Virus record (IMG/VR): IMGVR_UViG_3300046461_000454 | Span: 1-64,000 of that record | Length of the DNA stretch: 64,000 nucleotides | Source of the DNA: a virus | Strand: one strand, 5' to 3' | Shown here: positions 42,108-51,413 of the stretch, piece after piece | Numbering within the stretch: position 1 is the stretch's first letter | Layout: every line of letters begins with the position of its first letter | Translations under genes and position numbers: made by a program | The notes under the pieces: model-generated | Told to the model about the DNA's origin: nothing | Seen by the model: only the letters and a program-made list of their open reading frames with translations | Databases searched by the model: none

Positions 42108-44014
42108 AACGACTATTTAGTATCTTCCCTCGACTTCCCAACGTGGTCAACATCATGACCCCGAGGGTCCCGGGGGTTGAAGGGTATCGCTTGAAGTGGG
42201 CTGAGAATTTTGACCAGTCCCCTCAGCTCCTCCTTACGTCGACGAATATTGGGTTTCTCGATCCGAATGTCGATCGCCAAAAGTTGAGTGTTCAGCCGCT
42301 GGAAGATCAGATCCGCATTGTTTTTGACCCGGCGTCGTATGGCATCCCGGATGGGATAGCCTTCTGGATGCAGTTTGTGACTGTGACCAACGGGGTAGAG
42401 GGCACGCCTGGGGCAATGACTCTAGTTTTGCCTGCTAGCTTCATTTCTAGCACGGGGCTTATCCTCATAGCCGGCACACCTATCGGGACGCAGCAGCTCG
42501 ACTTGCCGTTGATGCGCGATTTTAACTTTCAGTGCGATGCTGACATCGAGATCGGAACTGAAGACGGCGGCGCAACCTTCAATGTCCCAGGAAGCACAAC
42601 GGAGACTCATTCGCTCAGCTTCTTGGGGTCTCTCGCTACCATCTATGTGAGTGGGGGAGCTTTCTCGATGTCCGCGCGATTGGCTTTGGGGGTCGACCTT
42701 CAGCCATCGACTCAGGACGGAACGTCGATTGTCCCCACCCCATCGGTGCCAGGTCAGCCGAGCGTGATGGGTACCTCGACGGAAGTTCCGCATGCGGATC
42801 ACCGCCATGGTCTTCCGCCTTTTGGTGAAATTTCTGGGACGTTCGCGGAAGGCGATGATGAAAGACTGTCTGATGACAGGGTAGCCTCGGGGCTACGCAC
42901 CGCGGCAGGCGTCGTCTCGGTGTCGACTGCGGCGGCTCCGAGTGCAGGGCAGGTGCTCACGGCACAAGGGCCTACGGCGGCGAGCTGGACCACAGTAGCG
43001 GGCGGTGGCGGGGTCACGTCGACAATTGATCCGCTCGGGTCGATCCCAGGTCAGCCCAGTGCGATCGGCACATCGGATGAAGCGTCACGCGCAGACCACG
43101 CACATGAAATTCCAATTTTTGGTTCGACTGCGGGGGCGTTCGCGGAAGGTAACGATCCCAGATTGTTTGATGACCGCACGAGTACCGGTCTGCGCACGGC
43201 GCAGCAGACAATAGTGTCGACTGTTGCGGCTGACACGCCCGCAACGAACGCCGTGCTTACTGCGACGTCGTCAAATACAGCGACATGGAAGATGCCGCTT
43301 GCCCTCAGCAACGTCGCGCCGGCTGCCGTTAAGCCTCAAACGGCGAGCGCTGGAGCTTCGCCGAGTGCATCTCGGCTTGACCATCTACACGATGTTGTGA
43401 CTGCGGCGCCAGCAGCTCTTTTGATTGCTTCGACAGTGGTAGCTGGGACGGCGGCTTCGCTTTCTCGGAGCGATCATGTGCATGCAATGCCAGGGGCTGG
43501 AACACCCGTGGCGCTTACCTTGGCCGGAGCGAGTGCGGCTGGTTCAGCTGCGACGCTTGCTCGGAGTGACCATGTGCATGCACTACCAGCGACGGCCGCT
43601 GCTCTTGCGCTCACCGTCGGCGGAGCGAGCGCAGTTGGTTCAGCAGTGACGCTTGCTCGGAGCGACCATTTGCATGGTTTGCCTCCCTTTGGTTCCGCCG
43701 CTGGAAATCTCGTGGAAGGCGTGGACCCGAGATTGTCGAATGATCGTACGGCTTCGGGGGTACGTACGGCGTCAAGCGTGGTTGTGGTGTCGGCCGCTGT
43801 GGCTCCGAGCGCTGGGCAGGCACTTGTTGCGAGTGGCCCTGCAGCGGCGAGCTGGGCCAGCGTGAGCGCGACGATCCGCGATGACCCTGCCACTGAGTTT
43901 GACGTTGGGGATAAGGTGATTAGTAACGCGCTCGACCCTGTCGGGCCACAGGACGTCGCGACCCGAGCCTACGTTGATGCGGCGATCGCGGCTGCGATCG
44001 CGGCTCTTGGCTGA
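42104..44014 (+). CDS. Tail-fibre-like protein with repeated DHxH motifs
   Basis: The 636-residue protein has an N-terminal beta domain (about 1-210) and then tandem fibre repeats. Six DHxH motifs appear in contexts such as HADHRHGLP, RADHAHEIP and RSDHVHAMP. A FAEGDDERLSDDR-type motif typical of fibre repeats occurs three times, at about 42840, 43140 and 43710. HxH pairs bind iron in T4 long-fibre needles and other phage fibres, so each may coordinate a metal along a trimeric shaft. The C-terminus ends DVATRAYVDAAIAAAI, typical of fibre coiled coils. Receptor unknown. Confidence 0.75.
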   Translation: MKRLFSIFPRLPNVVNIMTPRVPGVEGYRLKWAENFDQSPQLLLTSTNIGFLDPNVDRQKLSVQPLEDQIRIVFDPASYGIPDGIAFWMQFVTVTNGVEGTPGAMTLVLPASFISSTGLILIAGTPIGTQQLDLPLMRDFNFQCDADIEIGTEDGGATFNVPGSTTETHSLSFLGSLATIYVSGGAFSMSARLALGVDLQPSTQDGTSIVPTPSVPGQPSVMGTSTEVPHADHRHGLPPFGEISGTFAEGDDERLSDDRVASGLRTAAGVVSVSTAAAPSAGQVLTAQGPTAASWTTVAGGGGVTSTIDPLGSIPGQPSAIGTSDEASRADHAHEIPIFGSTAGAFAEGNDPRLFDDRTSTGLRTAQQTIVSTVAADTPATNAVLTATSSNTATWKMPLALSNVAPAAVKPQTASAGASPSASRLDHLHDVVTAAPAALLIASTVVAGTAASLSRSDHVHAMPGAGTPVALTLAGASAAGSAATLARSDHVHALPATAAALALTVGGASAVGSAVTLARSDHLHGLPPFGSAAGNLVEGVDPRLSNDRTASGVRTASSVVVVSAAVAPSAGQALVASGPAAASWASVSATIRDDPATEFDVGDKVISNALDPVGPQDVATRAYVDAAIAAAIAALG

Positions 44015-44042
44015 AGCACTCTGATTCTAAAGGACTGGTCGT

Positions 44043-44369
44043 GTGTATCTTCTCAACCCGCTATCGTTACAGGTTGCGCAGCAGTTATTCATAGCTGTTG
44101 ATCGATACAGGGTTGGCCAGAATCTGGTCGGATCTCGGGACGGGCTCAACGTGATGTTCACGACGCCTGGGTTAGAGAAGTTCTCCCACAACTTGCCGTT
44201 CCTAGACATCTCGATCTTCTTCAACGGCAGCCGTTTGGCGCTGTTGGATGACTACCTTGTCATGGAGTCCGGAGGCCCCGGGACTGGGTTTGACACAGTC
44301 ATGCTCTTGGTTCCCGCGCCGCGGCCTGATGATCATCTCTTGGCCGACTACATATTGCGGGCCGGCTGA
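44043..44369 (+). CDS. Virion-like protein, copy A of a shared domain
   Basis: GTG 44043 starts the 108-residue protein. It shares with the next gene a domain with GLNVMFTTPGLEKFSHNL, FFNGSRL, and GGPGTGFDTVMLL. The same domain appears in the C-terminal half of the protein at 44369-44902. It is probably a small structural protein at a tail or fibre interface. The stop overlaps the next start (ATGA-type). Confidence 0.7.
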   Translation: MYLLNPLSLQVAQQLFIAVDRYRVGQNLVGSRDGLNVMFTTPGLEKFSHNLPFLDISIFFNGSRLALLDDYLVMESGGPGTGFDTVMLLVPAPRPDDHLLADYILRAG

Positions 44370-44902
44370 TGGCAAATACCCTCAAACGCTTCAACAGCAT
44401 TCGGCGTACGGATGACGTAGACGATCAGCAGGGGTCCGCGGCTATCTCAGGAGCGTTGGTGGCCTCCGAGACACAGGAGCAGCTCCAGGTCTTCATCTTG
44501 AGCCGGTTGCGCCAGATCATTTTTGGCGAGACAGCTCCAGAGCACTGGTACGACGACCTGTTCAGTGACGGGATCTTGTCGCTCAAGGAGCTGTCGGGCT
44601 CGAGCTCGGCGGCCGTTGTCCGGATCGGGGTGAGCCTGGTCGGTCCCATGAACGGCATGAATCGCGTGTTTCGGACAACGCCGGAGCACTTCGTTCATGA
44701 CTTGGGCGGGACCGGGAAGACCATCGAGCTCTGGCACAATGGCCGGCGCCTGGTTCAGACCCCAGTGTCGGATCCCAGTCTAGGAGACTTCACCGTCGAG
44801 GAGAGCGGTGGGGTAGGGACGGGGTTCGACACGGTAAACCTTTTGACTTTTTCTCCAGTAGGTAGGTCCAGTCTATTGGCGAGCTACCACAAGGCTTCTT
44901 AG
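44369..44902 (+). CDS. Virion-like protein, copy B of a shared domain
   Basis: The 177-residue protein has a unique N-terminal half and a C-terminal domain like the previous gene: GMNRVFRTTPEHFVHDL, WHNGRRL, GGVGTGFDTVNLL. It may be a longer paralog that arose by duplication and domain gain. Function unknown; the location is in the fibre region. Confidence 0.7.
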   Translation: MANTLKRFNSIRRTDDVDDQQGSAAISGALVASETQEQLQVFILSRLRQIIFGETAPEHWYDDLFSDGILSLKELSGSSSAAVVRIGVSLVGPMNGMNRVFRTTPEHFVHDLGGTGKTIELWHNGRRLVQTPVSDPSLGDFTVEESGGVGTGFDTVNLLTFSPVGRSSLLASYHKAS

Positions 44903-44913
44903 GAGAATATACC

Positions 44914-46404
44914 GTGGCTCAATTTTCACGTTTCAATGCACTGGACCAAATCCTAGACATCCAGGGATCGTTCTCACAGGACCCTACGAGGGTGCTGACT
45001 GACGAACCTGCAGGCCTAGGTGCCTCCACCGGGCAGACGGGTGTGGCTGGCACCATCACCGCGTTCAACGCTGGACAGTCGACCGTCGCTGGTTTGACGG
45101 GAATGACCGCCAGCTCGGTTGGCAACTTCTTGACCGTTTCTGGCGCCACCAGTCCGGGCAACAACGGTACGTTCCTGATCGTCGCATATGTCTCGGCGAC
45201 CAGTGTTGTCATTTCCAACGCTGCTGGCGTTTCTCCAGAGACTGGTCTCACGTGGACCGAGCGTCGCGCTTATTGCTTGAACGACGACCTCGACTTCGAG
45301 CGTACTGATCGTGCGGCTATCAAGGGTGTCGCGTATAGCGCAACCGTCCCTCCGTATGAGCGACCGACCGCGATTGGCACCCCGGTGCCGACCAATCTCG
45401 CGAACATTTCTGGGAAGACCACGGATGCGCGTGGCTTCATCTTCAATCGCCAGTTCGTCGGAGCGACTGTAGCGGCGACCAACACCGTGATCACTCTAAC
45501 GAGTGTCGGTAACTTAGAGCATGCTGATGCCGTCGATAAGACTGGTATTCCTTGCTTCGACGCGGCCCCCTACATCAACGACTATCTAGCCTGTTACGTA
45601 CGCATCACGAATCCGGCGGACGGCACGGAGCTCAAGGTTCTGGCTGGCGCCCATGCCGGTGAAAAGATTTACGGTCTGACTCTGAATGGGACGTCGACCT
45701 CTCCGGATTCGGTACAGGTTAAGTTCTACTCAGTTCCGCTCAGTGGCAACCTCTCGACCCAGTCGACCGCTTACACATGGGAAGCGGGCCTACCGACGAC
45801 GCTCAATCTTGTCTACGGCTATTTTGAGCGGCTGGACCAGGCGAGCGAGTACATACTCCGCACGCTTGAGACTCTGGGCGTAGAGGAGTCTGGCGCCCTG
45901 CGTCAGGACGTTACGGACATCCAGCAAGTCATTGGCATGGACGACGGGGACACGTTCCTCGATAGCCTCACCAATACGGGCAACTACTTCCCGTTCGTCA
46001 ACTTGCCGGATGCCACGCCCTCGGTCACCGAAGCTCTCAACACATTGAATGCGCAGATCGGAAGCCGAGATTACAACGGGCCTCTCCTGACAGATGGGCA
46101 GACGATCACCGCTTCGTTGCAGGCGCTGTCTGATTCGATAGCTAACGCGAACGTCGTGCGTTACATCGAGCGCTTGAGTGCCGATCTTCTGCCGAACACG
46201 GCGCACACGCTGCCCGGAGCCGCGACCTACGTGCTAGATGGCACGAACAACGGCAGGGGGCTGAGTGTCTATACCCGCGGCATTCTGAGAGACCCTGGCA
46301 CAGTCATCAATGGCGACGACTACGTCGAGACTAGCGTCACGCAGGTAACGTTCTACGCCAAGCAGAAGCTTGGCGATCACATCAACTACTACGTCTACGG
46401 CTGA
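44914..46404 (+). CDS. Structural, possibly tail or baseplate-associated protein
   Basis: The start is GTG 44914 with AGGAGA upstream. The 496-residue protein is beta-rich. Its N-terminal region has Gly/Thr-rich strands (GTITAFNAGQSTVAGL), a middle domain contains HADAVDKTGIPCFDAAPYIND, a helical segment follows (LDQASEYILRTLETLGVEE), and the C-terminus is a strand-rich module ending LGDHINYYVYG. That end resembles a recurring phage structural module with an NG turn and a GDY motif. A fibre, baseplate or collar role cannot be separated by eye. Confidence 0.6.
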   Translation: MAQFSRFNALDQILDIQGSFSQDPTRVLTDEPAGLGASTGQTGVAGTITAFNAGQSTVAGLTGMTASSVGNFLTVSGATSPGNNGTFLIVAYVSATSVVISNAAGVSPETGLTWTERRAYCLNDDLDFERTDRAAIKGVAYSATVPPYERPTAIGTPVPTNLANISGKTTDARGFIFNRQFVGATVAATNTVITLTSVGNLEHADAVDKTGIPCFDAAPYINDYLACYVRITNPADGTELKVLAGAHAGEKIYGLTLNGTSTSPDSVQVKFYSVPLSGNLSTQSTAYTWEAGLPTTLNLVYGYFERLDQASEYILRTLETLGVEESGALRQDVTDIQQVIGMDDGDTFLDSLTNTGNYFPFVNLPDATPSVTEALNTLNAQIGSRDYNGPLLTDGQTITASLQALSDSIANANVVRYIERLSADLLPNTAHTLPGAATYVLDGTNNGRGLSVYTRGILRDPGTVINGDDYVETSVTQVTFYAKQKLGDHINYYVYG

Positions 46405-46634
46405 TGCAACCGAAGGCTGATCTTCAGGTCAAACAGGTGCCGGCGACTCACGGCAGGTGGTGCTCGTCTGGGCACACAGCACCGGAGAGCTGGTCGAGAG
46501 AGGGGCGGGGGACACCGCCCCTGCCCACCGCGTTTTTCCAAGTTACGGGCGTCGGCGATCACAATGTGCGCGGCATCTATTGCGAGCCGTGCTTGATGGT
46601 CGCCAACGCAATGGCACGACAAAAGAAGAGATGA
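46404..46634 (+). CDS. Small protein with zinc-binding-like cysteines
   Basis: ATG 46404 overlaps the preceding stop. The 76-residue protein contains WCSSGH and later YCEPC, so four cysteine/histidine ligands could make a small zinc finger. The C-terminus is basic (MARQKKR). No named family is known, and the gene is probably real because of its tight packing. Confidence 0.55.
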   Translation: MQPKADLQVKQVPATHGRWCSSGHTAPESWSREGRGTPPLPTAFFQVTGVGDHNVRGIYCEPCLMVANAMARQKKR

Positions 46635-46637
46635 AAT

Positions 46638-47030
46638 ATGGACAACAGTTTTCAGATTGACCTGCTGAAACTTCGGAAGCGAGTCAACGACCTTCAGGCT
46701 CTAGGCTACATGACCCCGGAATCCGCGGGGATGTACGAGCAGACTATTTTGCAGACTTGGCAGGAAGCTGATCGGCGTCGCCAGACGCTCCTGAGTCAGG
46801 CGGAGACCCTTCGCCGGCAAGCTGCAGCAGCGGACGCTCAAGCAGGTGCGTTCGCGACGATGGCATCTATTCTGTACAGCATCGTCAACGGCTTTGTGGA
46901 GGCCGGTCAAAAGCGTGCACAGGAGGAAGCTGAGCGAAAGGCTGCGCGAGATGCACAGGCCGCGGAAGAGGCTGCGGAGCCTCGGGCGGCAGTGACCCCA
47001 ATCAAACGGGCACGAGCCAAAAAGAGCTAG
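46638..47030 (+). CDS. Coiled-coil protein
   Basis: The 130-residue protein is nearly all helix, with RRRQTLLSQAETLRRQAAAAD and a Glu/Arg/Ala-rich end finishing in a basic tail. A middle hydrophobic stretch (FATMASILYSIVNGFVEAG) could be a membrane or interface helix. It lies between structural genes. Function unknown. Confidence 0.65.
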   Translation: MDNSFQIDLLKLRKRVNDLQALGYMTPESAGMYEQTILQTWQEADRRRQTLLSQAETLRRQAAAADAQAGAFATMASILYSIVNGFVEAGQKRAQEEAERKAARDAQAAEEAAEPRAAVTPIKRARAKKS

Positions 47031-47033
47031 GTA

Positions 47034-48161
47034 GTGGTCAATCAGATCAGCAAGACGGACGTGGTCGATAGCGAGTTCCTCGACCAGGAGGAGCTCGAAA
47101 GCGACGGCACGTTCGTCTACCTGACTACTACCGTGGTCTCGACTACTTCGGGCACGAAGGTAGTGGTCATCAACCTTCCCGCCGACGGGGAGGGGATTCT
47201 GCTTGGTCGAGATCATCCAGGTGAGTCGGGCGACTTCGTGGTTATCACGGGGACGAGCGGCGGCTTGGGCAACGGCAAATTCACGATCGACGTGGTGATA
47301 AGCGACACCTCGTTCTCGGTTCTCGGGGGGATCGGCACCTCCACCGGCGGCTCGATCAGCTTTCACTACCGATCTGGTGCGGAGCGGATTGGGCTGGACC
47401 CGACGGGGCTGGCGCATGTGACGTCCAACAACCTCCAAGGGGCGATTGAAGAGCTCGATGCGGCGGTTGGCACTGGTGGAAGCGAGGGTCTAAGTGAGGC
47501 CGAGCATAAAGCGCTACGGCAGCTGATCCACTTGGCCGATGAAGGCGGACCGTTTGAGGGGTTCACCACTGGCGCTTTTCAGGAAACGTTGCCTTCGGCG
47601 ACCCCATTTCCTGTCTTGGTGACTTGGTGGACTGACTCAAGCAAGACCGCAAAGATTCTTGAAGAGACCGTCACGTACAATCCGAACAGCACGATCGCGA
47701 GTGACAGCTGGGTTGTGTATGACACAGATGGCGTGACTCTGATGGCAGAGATCACGGACACGATTTCGTACTCTGGTGTGTTCGAGCTGAGTCGAGTCCG
47801 CACGATTATTGACCACTTTGCGGGTGCTTCGGCGACGGTCACGATCGACAGCCACAAAACCTTGCGCCAGCTTATCCACTTGGCGGAAGGGGGCGGGCCG
47901 TACGAGGGGTTTGCCTCGGGGGCATACCAAGAGACGTTGCCCGCGGCCACCCCGTTTCCGAGCTCAGTGATCTGGTGGACCAATGCCGCCAAGGTTTCAA
48001 AGATCGTCGAGGAGACGGTCACCTATAACTTGAACAGCACCGTCGCTACCGATCAGTGGAAAGTCTATTCCACTGACGGGGTCACGGTCTTGGCCACGGT
48101 CACAGACACGATGACCTATTCCGGCGTGTTCGAGCTTAGCCGAGTGAGGACCATCACATGA
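47034..48161 (+). CDS. Fibre-like protein with an internal duplication
   Basis: The start is GTG 47034. The 375-residue protein has an N-terminal beta domain (VVITGTSGGLGNGKFTI) and a linker of the type found in phage fibres (GLAHVTSNNLQGAIEELDAAVG). Two copies of a 116-residue module follow, beginning LRQLIHLADEGGP and LRQLIHLAEGGGP and ending SGVFELSRVRTI in both. A probable virion adhesin or spike. Confidence 0.72.
   Translation: MVNQISKTDVVDSEFLDQEELESDGTFVYLTTTVVSTTSGTKVVVINLPADGEGILLGRDHPGESGDFVVITGTSGGLGNGKFTIDVVISDTSFSVLGGIGTSTGGSISFHYRSGAERIGLDPTGLAHVTSNNLQGAIEELDAAVGTGGSEGLSEAEHKALRQLIHLADEGGPFEGFTTGAFQETLPSATPFPVLVTWWTDSSKTAKILEETVTYNPNSTIASDSWVVYDTDGVTLMAEITDTISYSGVFELSRVRTIIDHFAGASATVTIDSHKTLRQLIHLAEGGGPYEGFASGAYQETLPAATPFPSSVIWWTNAAKVSKIVEETVTYNLNSTVATDQWKVYSTDGVTVLATVTDTMTYSGVFELSRVRTIT
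47502..48158 (+). repeat. Two-copy 348-bp coding duplication in a fibre gene
   Basis: The two modules share motifs such as LRQLIHLA, ETLP-ATPFP, EETVTYN and SGVFELSRVRTI. Start points are about 347-350 bases apart. The copies differ at many bases, so the duplication is not recent. Confidence 0.75.
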
Positions 48162-48197
48162 ACCTGCTTTTGTTTAAAGCGGTAGGAGGTACCCTAG

Positions 48198-51100
48198 ATG
48201 GCTAAGTCCCCCGCAGTTATCCTATTCGACTCTAACGGCGTGGCGATGGCCGTGGAGGATGGCCTTGCAATCCCGGTGGGGACCCAAGCTCTATTGGCGG
48301 CCGGCACTGATGGGACTGACGCCCATATCATAGCGGTGGACGCTGCTGGTCGGCTTAGCATCGTTGGCGCGGGAACAGCGGGGACTCCGGCAGGCGGTGT
48401 TCTTACTGTCCAGGGAGACGCCGCGGGCGAGCCGGTGCGGGTCTCCGCGCCTTCAGTTCGCGACGCGACCAATAGTGTTGAGTTTAGGGAGTTTGCGCCC
48501 AATGAGTCGTTCGTCGGCGAATGGGTGTACGCACCAGATGTCGCGGCGGTTAGTGTTAGTGTCTATTCGTTGCTGGACAGCGCGACGGATGGTCTTGTCT
48601 TGTGGTGGAGTTTTGCTGTCGATGAGTCTGATGAGGCGCTGAGGTTTACACATCACCTTGGGCCAGGCAAAACATATGTAGCCGGTCCCAGAGGCGACTA
48701 TTTTCGGGTCTCTTATCTGAACGGTGCGGGTAGTGGATCATTCGTCCGGATTCACACGACTCTGCACTATAAAGACGTGCGAGCTGATACCGTTCGGATT
48801 GCAGAGGATGGTAGCGTAGACTCCAGTGCCACGCTGGTCAAATCCGTTCTTGCCGGTATTTCTGTTGAGGATGGTAGTCTTCGGTATCGTAATGTCAGTG
48901 TGACACAAAATGGCGCTCTATATGTCTTCGGCAATGTCAGCTCAGGCGCAGATGGAAATAACAATGATGGTGCTCCCGGATCGTCTACGCAGATTGGCGG
49001 TCCAGATGAGAGCGGTAATCTTCAAGCCGCTCATGTATTCGATGGGGATGCGGGCGCTGGTACGCAATACGTACTAGGCGCGATCCTTCGCAAGAGTGCG
49101 TCTGGTGGCACCGTTGAGGCAGGCACTGCTTCAAACCCTCTCCGCACCGATCCGACGGGTACAACCAGTCAGCCCATCTCAGCGACCTCGCTGCCTTTGC
49201 CAGCGGGTGCAGCCACAGAGGCCACGCTCGCCACTCGTGTGGCTGAGGCCACCTTCGCGGCTCGCATCAACACGCAAGGCCAGAAGGCCATGGCGGGCTC
49301 GACCCCTGTCGTGTTGGCGAGCGATCAGACGCCTGTCTCTATCGCGGACGGCGGCGGCTCCATTACCGTCGATACGCCGCAGCTTCCCGCCGCGCTGGTT
49401 GGCAGCCGTCTAGATGTCAACAGCGGTGCGTGGCTAGGCTCGACGGCTCCCACGGTTGGCCAGAAGACGATGGCAGCATCGCTGCCGGTCGTCGTCTCGA
49501 GCGACCAAACAGCCCTCCCGATCACGGCTGCATCTCTGCCTTTGCCGACAGGGGCTGCCACTGAAGCGACCCTTGCCACCAGATTAGCTGAAGCGACGTT
49601 CACATCTCGGGTCAACACGCTGGGTCAAAAGGCCATGGCGGACTCTACGCCCGTGGTACTGGCGAGTGACCAGAGCTCGCTGCCAATCTCCGACGGGGGC
49701 GGGTCGTTGACCATCGATGGGGCGATCACCGCGAACATCGGGACTACGAACGGCCTTGCCCTTGATGCGACTTTGACGGGCGGAGCAGCTCGAACTCGCA
49801 TCACTGACGGCACCAGCAACGCCGCCGTCAAAGCGGCGAGCACACCTGCAGTCGCTGCAGACCCAGCGCTTGTCGTAGCGTTCAGCCCCAATAATACCGT
49901 CGTAACTTCAAACGCTTCAGTGGCCACCAACAATGGAGCGGTCCCCAGTTTCTCCACGCACATAGGTGGAACTGATGGAAGCACCTTGCGGGGAATCCGG
50001 GTTTTCGACGGGGACACCGGGGCCGGTACGCAATTTGTGCTCGGCGCGATCCTTCGCAAGGGTGCGGCGGGCGGCACCGTTGAGGCAGGCACTGCCACAG
50101 ATCCCCTGCGAGTTGATCCGACGGGCACGACCAGTCAGCCCATCTCAGCAACGTCCTTGCCTTTACCGACGGGCGCGGCCACGGAAGCCACACTCGCAAC
50201 AAGGCTAGCGGATGCGACCTTCACGGCCCGGGTAAACACGCTGGGTCAGAAGGCGATGGCAGATTCCACGCCGGTTGTGTTGGCGAGTGATCAGACCTCG
50301 ATACCCATCTCTGACGGGGGCGGCTCGCTGACCATCGATGGTACGGTTACCGCCAACATCGGGACTACGAATGGTCTGGCTCTCGACGCGACGTTGACGG
50401 GCGGTACGCAGCGCACGCGGATCACTGACGGCACGAGCAATGCCGCCGTGAAGCCTGCTTCAACGGCTGCTCTTGCCACGGACCCGGCGCTGGTGGTCGC
50501 GATCAGTCCGAACAACCCTGTCGCCACTTCGAACCTTTCGGTCGGCCTCAACAACGCCGCGTTGCCGACTTCGTCGACTGAAATCGGCGGCTCTGACGGC
50601 ACGAACCTACAGGCAATCCGTGTCTTCGATGCGGATAGCGGCGCCGGCACCCAGTATGTTCTTGGGGCGACCCTCCGCAAGACCGCCTCGGGCGGCTCTG
50701 TAGAAGCGGGTACGGCGACCGATCCTCTTCGGGTCGATCCCACGGGGACAACCACACAACCTATTTCGGCAGTTTCGTTGCCTCTCCCCGCGGGCGCGGC
50801 GACGGAAGCGACGCTGGCCACGCGTCTAGCCGATGCGACCTTCACGGCTCGCATCAACACGTTAGGGCAAAAGACGGCGGCGAGCTCGACCCCTGTCGTC
50901 TTGGCGTCGGACCAGAGCCCCCTCGCGATCACTGATAACGGTGGTTCGATCACGGTCGACACTCCGCAACTCCCTGCAGCGTTGGTGGGCGGCAGACTCG
51001 ACACGAATAACGGGGCTTGGCTCGGGTCGACAGCTCCAACTGTTGGTCAGAAGACCATGGCCAACAGCGTTCCGATCGTTATCGCGAGCGACCAGACCCC

Positions 51101-51413
51101 TTCGCCGACCGCTGTGGTAGGGACGCATGCCAATGCGTGGAATGCAGTTTCTACCGGAACTAACGGAAACTCGACAGCCATTGATTGTCAGTACACGCCC
51201 TACGTCAGCGTGTTTGGGACTGTTAACGGAACAACGACTATCTCGATCCAGGTGTCTCAGAACAACACGAACTTCTACACGGTCGACTCCATCACGATAT
51301 CGAGCTTAGGCGGCGGTGACTTTGGTGGGAACTATATGATTGGGGCGAGATACGTGAGGTTGCAGAGCGGCACCAGCAGAACCGCTACGGCAACGATCGC
51401 AGGCAAGGCTTAG
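48198..51413 (+). CDS. Giant repeat-containing fibre/adhesin-like protein
   Basis: The 1071-residue protein has an N-terminal unique region (about 1-250), then repeated modules. Four copies of GAATEATLATR lie near bases 49204, 49548, 50168 and 50794, and three copies of a GAGTQ(Y/F)VLGA-type segment lie near 49060, 50030 and 50650. The last 100 residues form a distinct beta-rich end. The repeats contain STPVVLASDQ, common in phage fibres. It likely projects from the virion and contacts the host. The next gene shares the same modules. Confidence 0.72.
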   Translation: MAKSPAVILFDSNGVAMAVEDGLAIPVGTQALLAAGTDGTDAHIIAVDAAGRLSIVGAGTAGTPAGGVLTVQGDAAGEPVRVSAPSVRDATNSVEFREFAPNESFVGEWVYAPDVAAVSVSVYSLLDSATDGLVLWWSFAVDESDEALRFTHHLGPGKTYVAGPRGDYFRVSYLNGAGSGSFVRIHTTLHYKDVRADTVRIAEDGSVDSSATLVKSVLAGISVEDGSLRYRNVSVTQNGALYVFGNVSSGADGNNNDGAPGSSTQIGGPDESGNLQAAHVFDGDAGAGTQYVLGAILRKSASGGTVEAGTASNPLRTDPTGTTSQPISATSLPLPAGAATEATLATRVAEATFAARINTQGQKAMAGSTPVVLASDQTPVSIADGGGSITVDTPQLPAALVGSRLDVNSGAWLGSTAPTVGQKTMAASLPVVVSSDQTALPITAASLPLPTGAATEATLATRLAEATFTSRVNTLGQKAMADSTPVVLASDQSSLPISDGGGSLTIDGAITANIGTTNGLALDATLTGGAARTRITDGTSNAAVKAASTPAVAADPALVVAFSPNNTVVTSNASVATNNGAVPSFSTHIGGTDGSTLRGIRVFDGDTGAGTQFVLGAILRKGAAGGTVEAGTATDPLRVDPTGTTSQPISATSLPLPTGAATEATLATRLADATFTARVNTLGQKAMADSTPVVLASDQTSIPISDGGGSLTIDGTVTANIGTTNGLALDATLTGGTQRTRITDGTSNAAVKPASTAALATDPALVVAISPNNPVATSNLSVGLNNAALPTSSTEIGGSDGTNLQAIRVFDADSGAGTQYVLGATLRKTASGGSVEAGTATDPLRVDPTGTTTQPISAVSLPLPAGAATEATLATRLADATFTARINTLGQKTAASSTPVVLASDQSPLAITDNGGSITVDTPQLPAALVGGRLDTNNGAWLGSTAPTVGQKTMANSVPIVIASDQTPSPTAVVGTHANAWNAVSTGTNGNSTAIDCQYTPYVSVFGTVNGTTTISIQVSQNNTNFYTVDSITISSLGGGDFGGNYMIGARYVRLQSGTSRTATATIAGKA

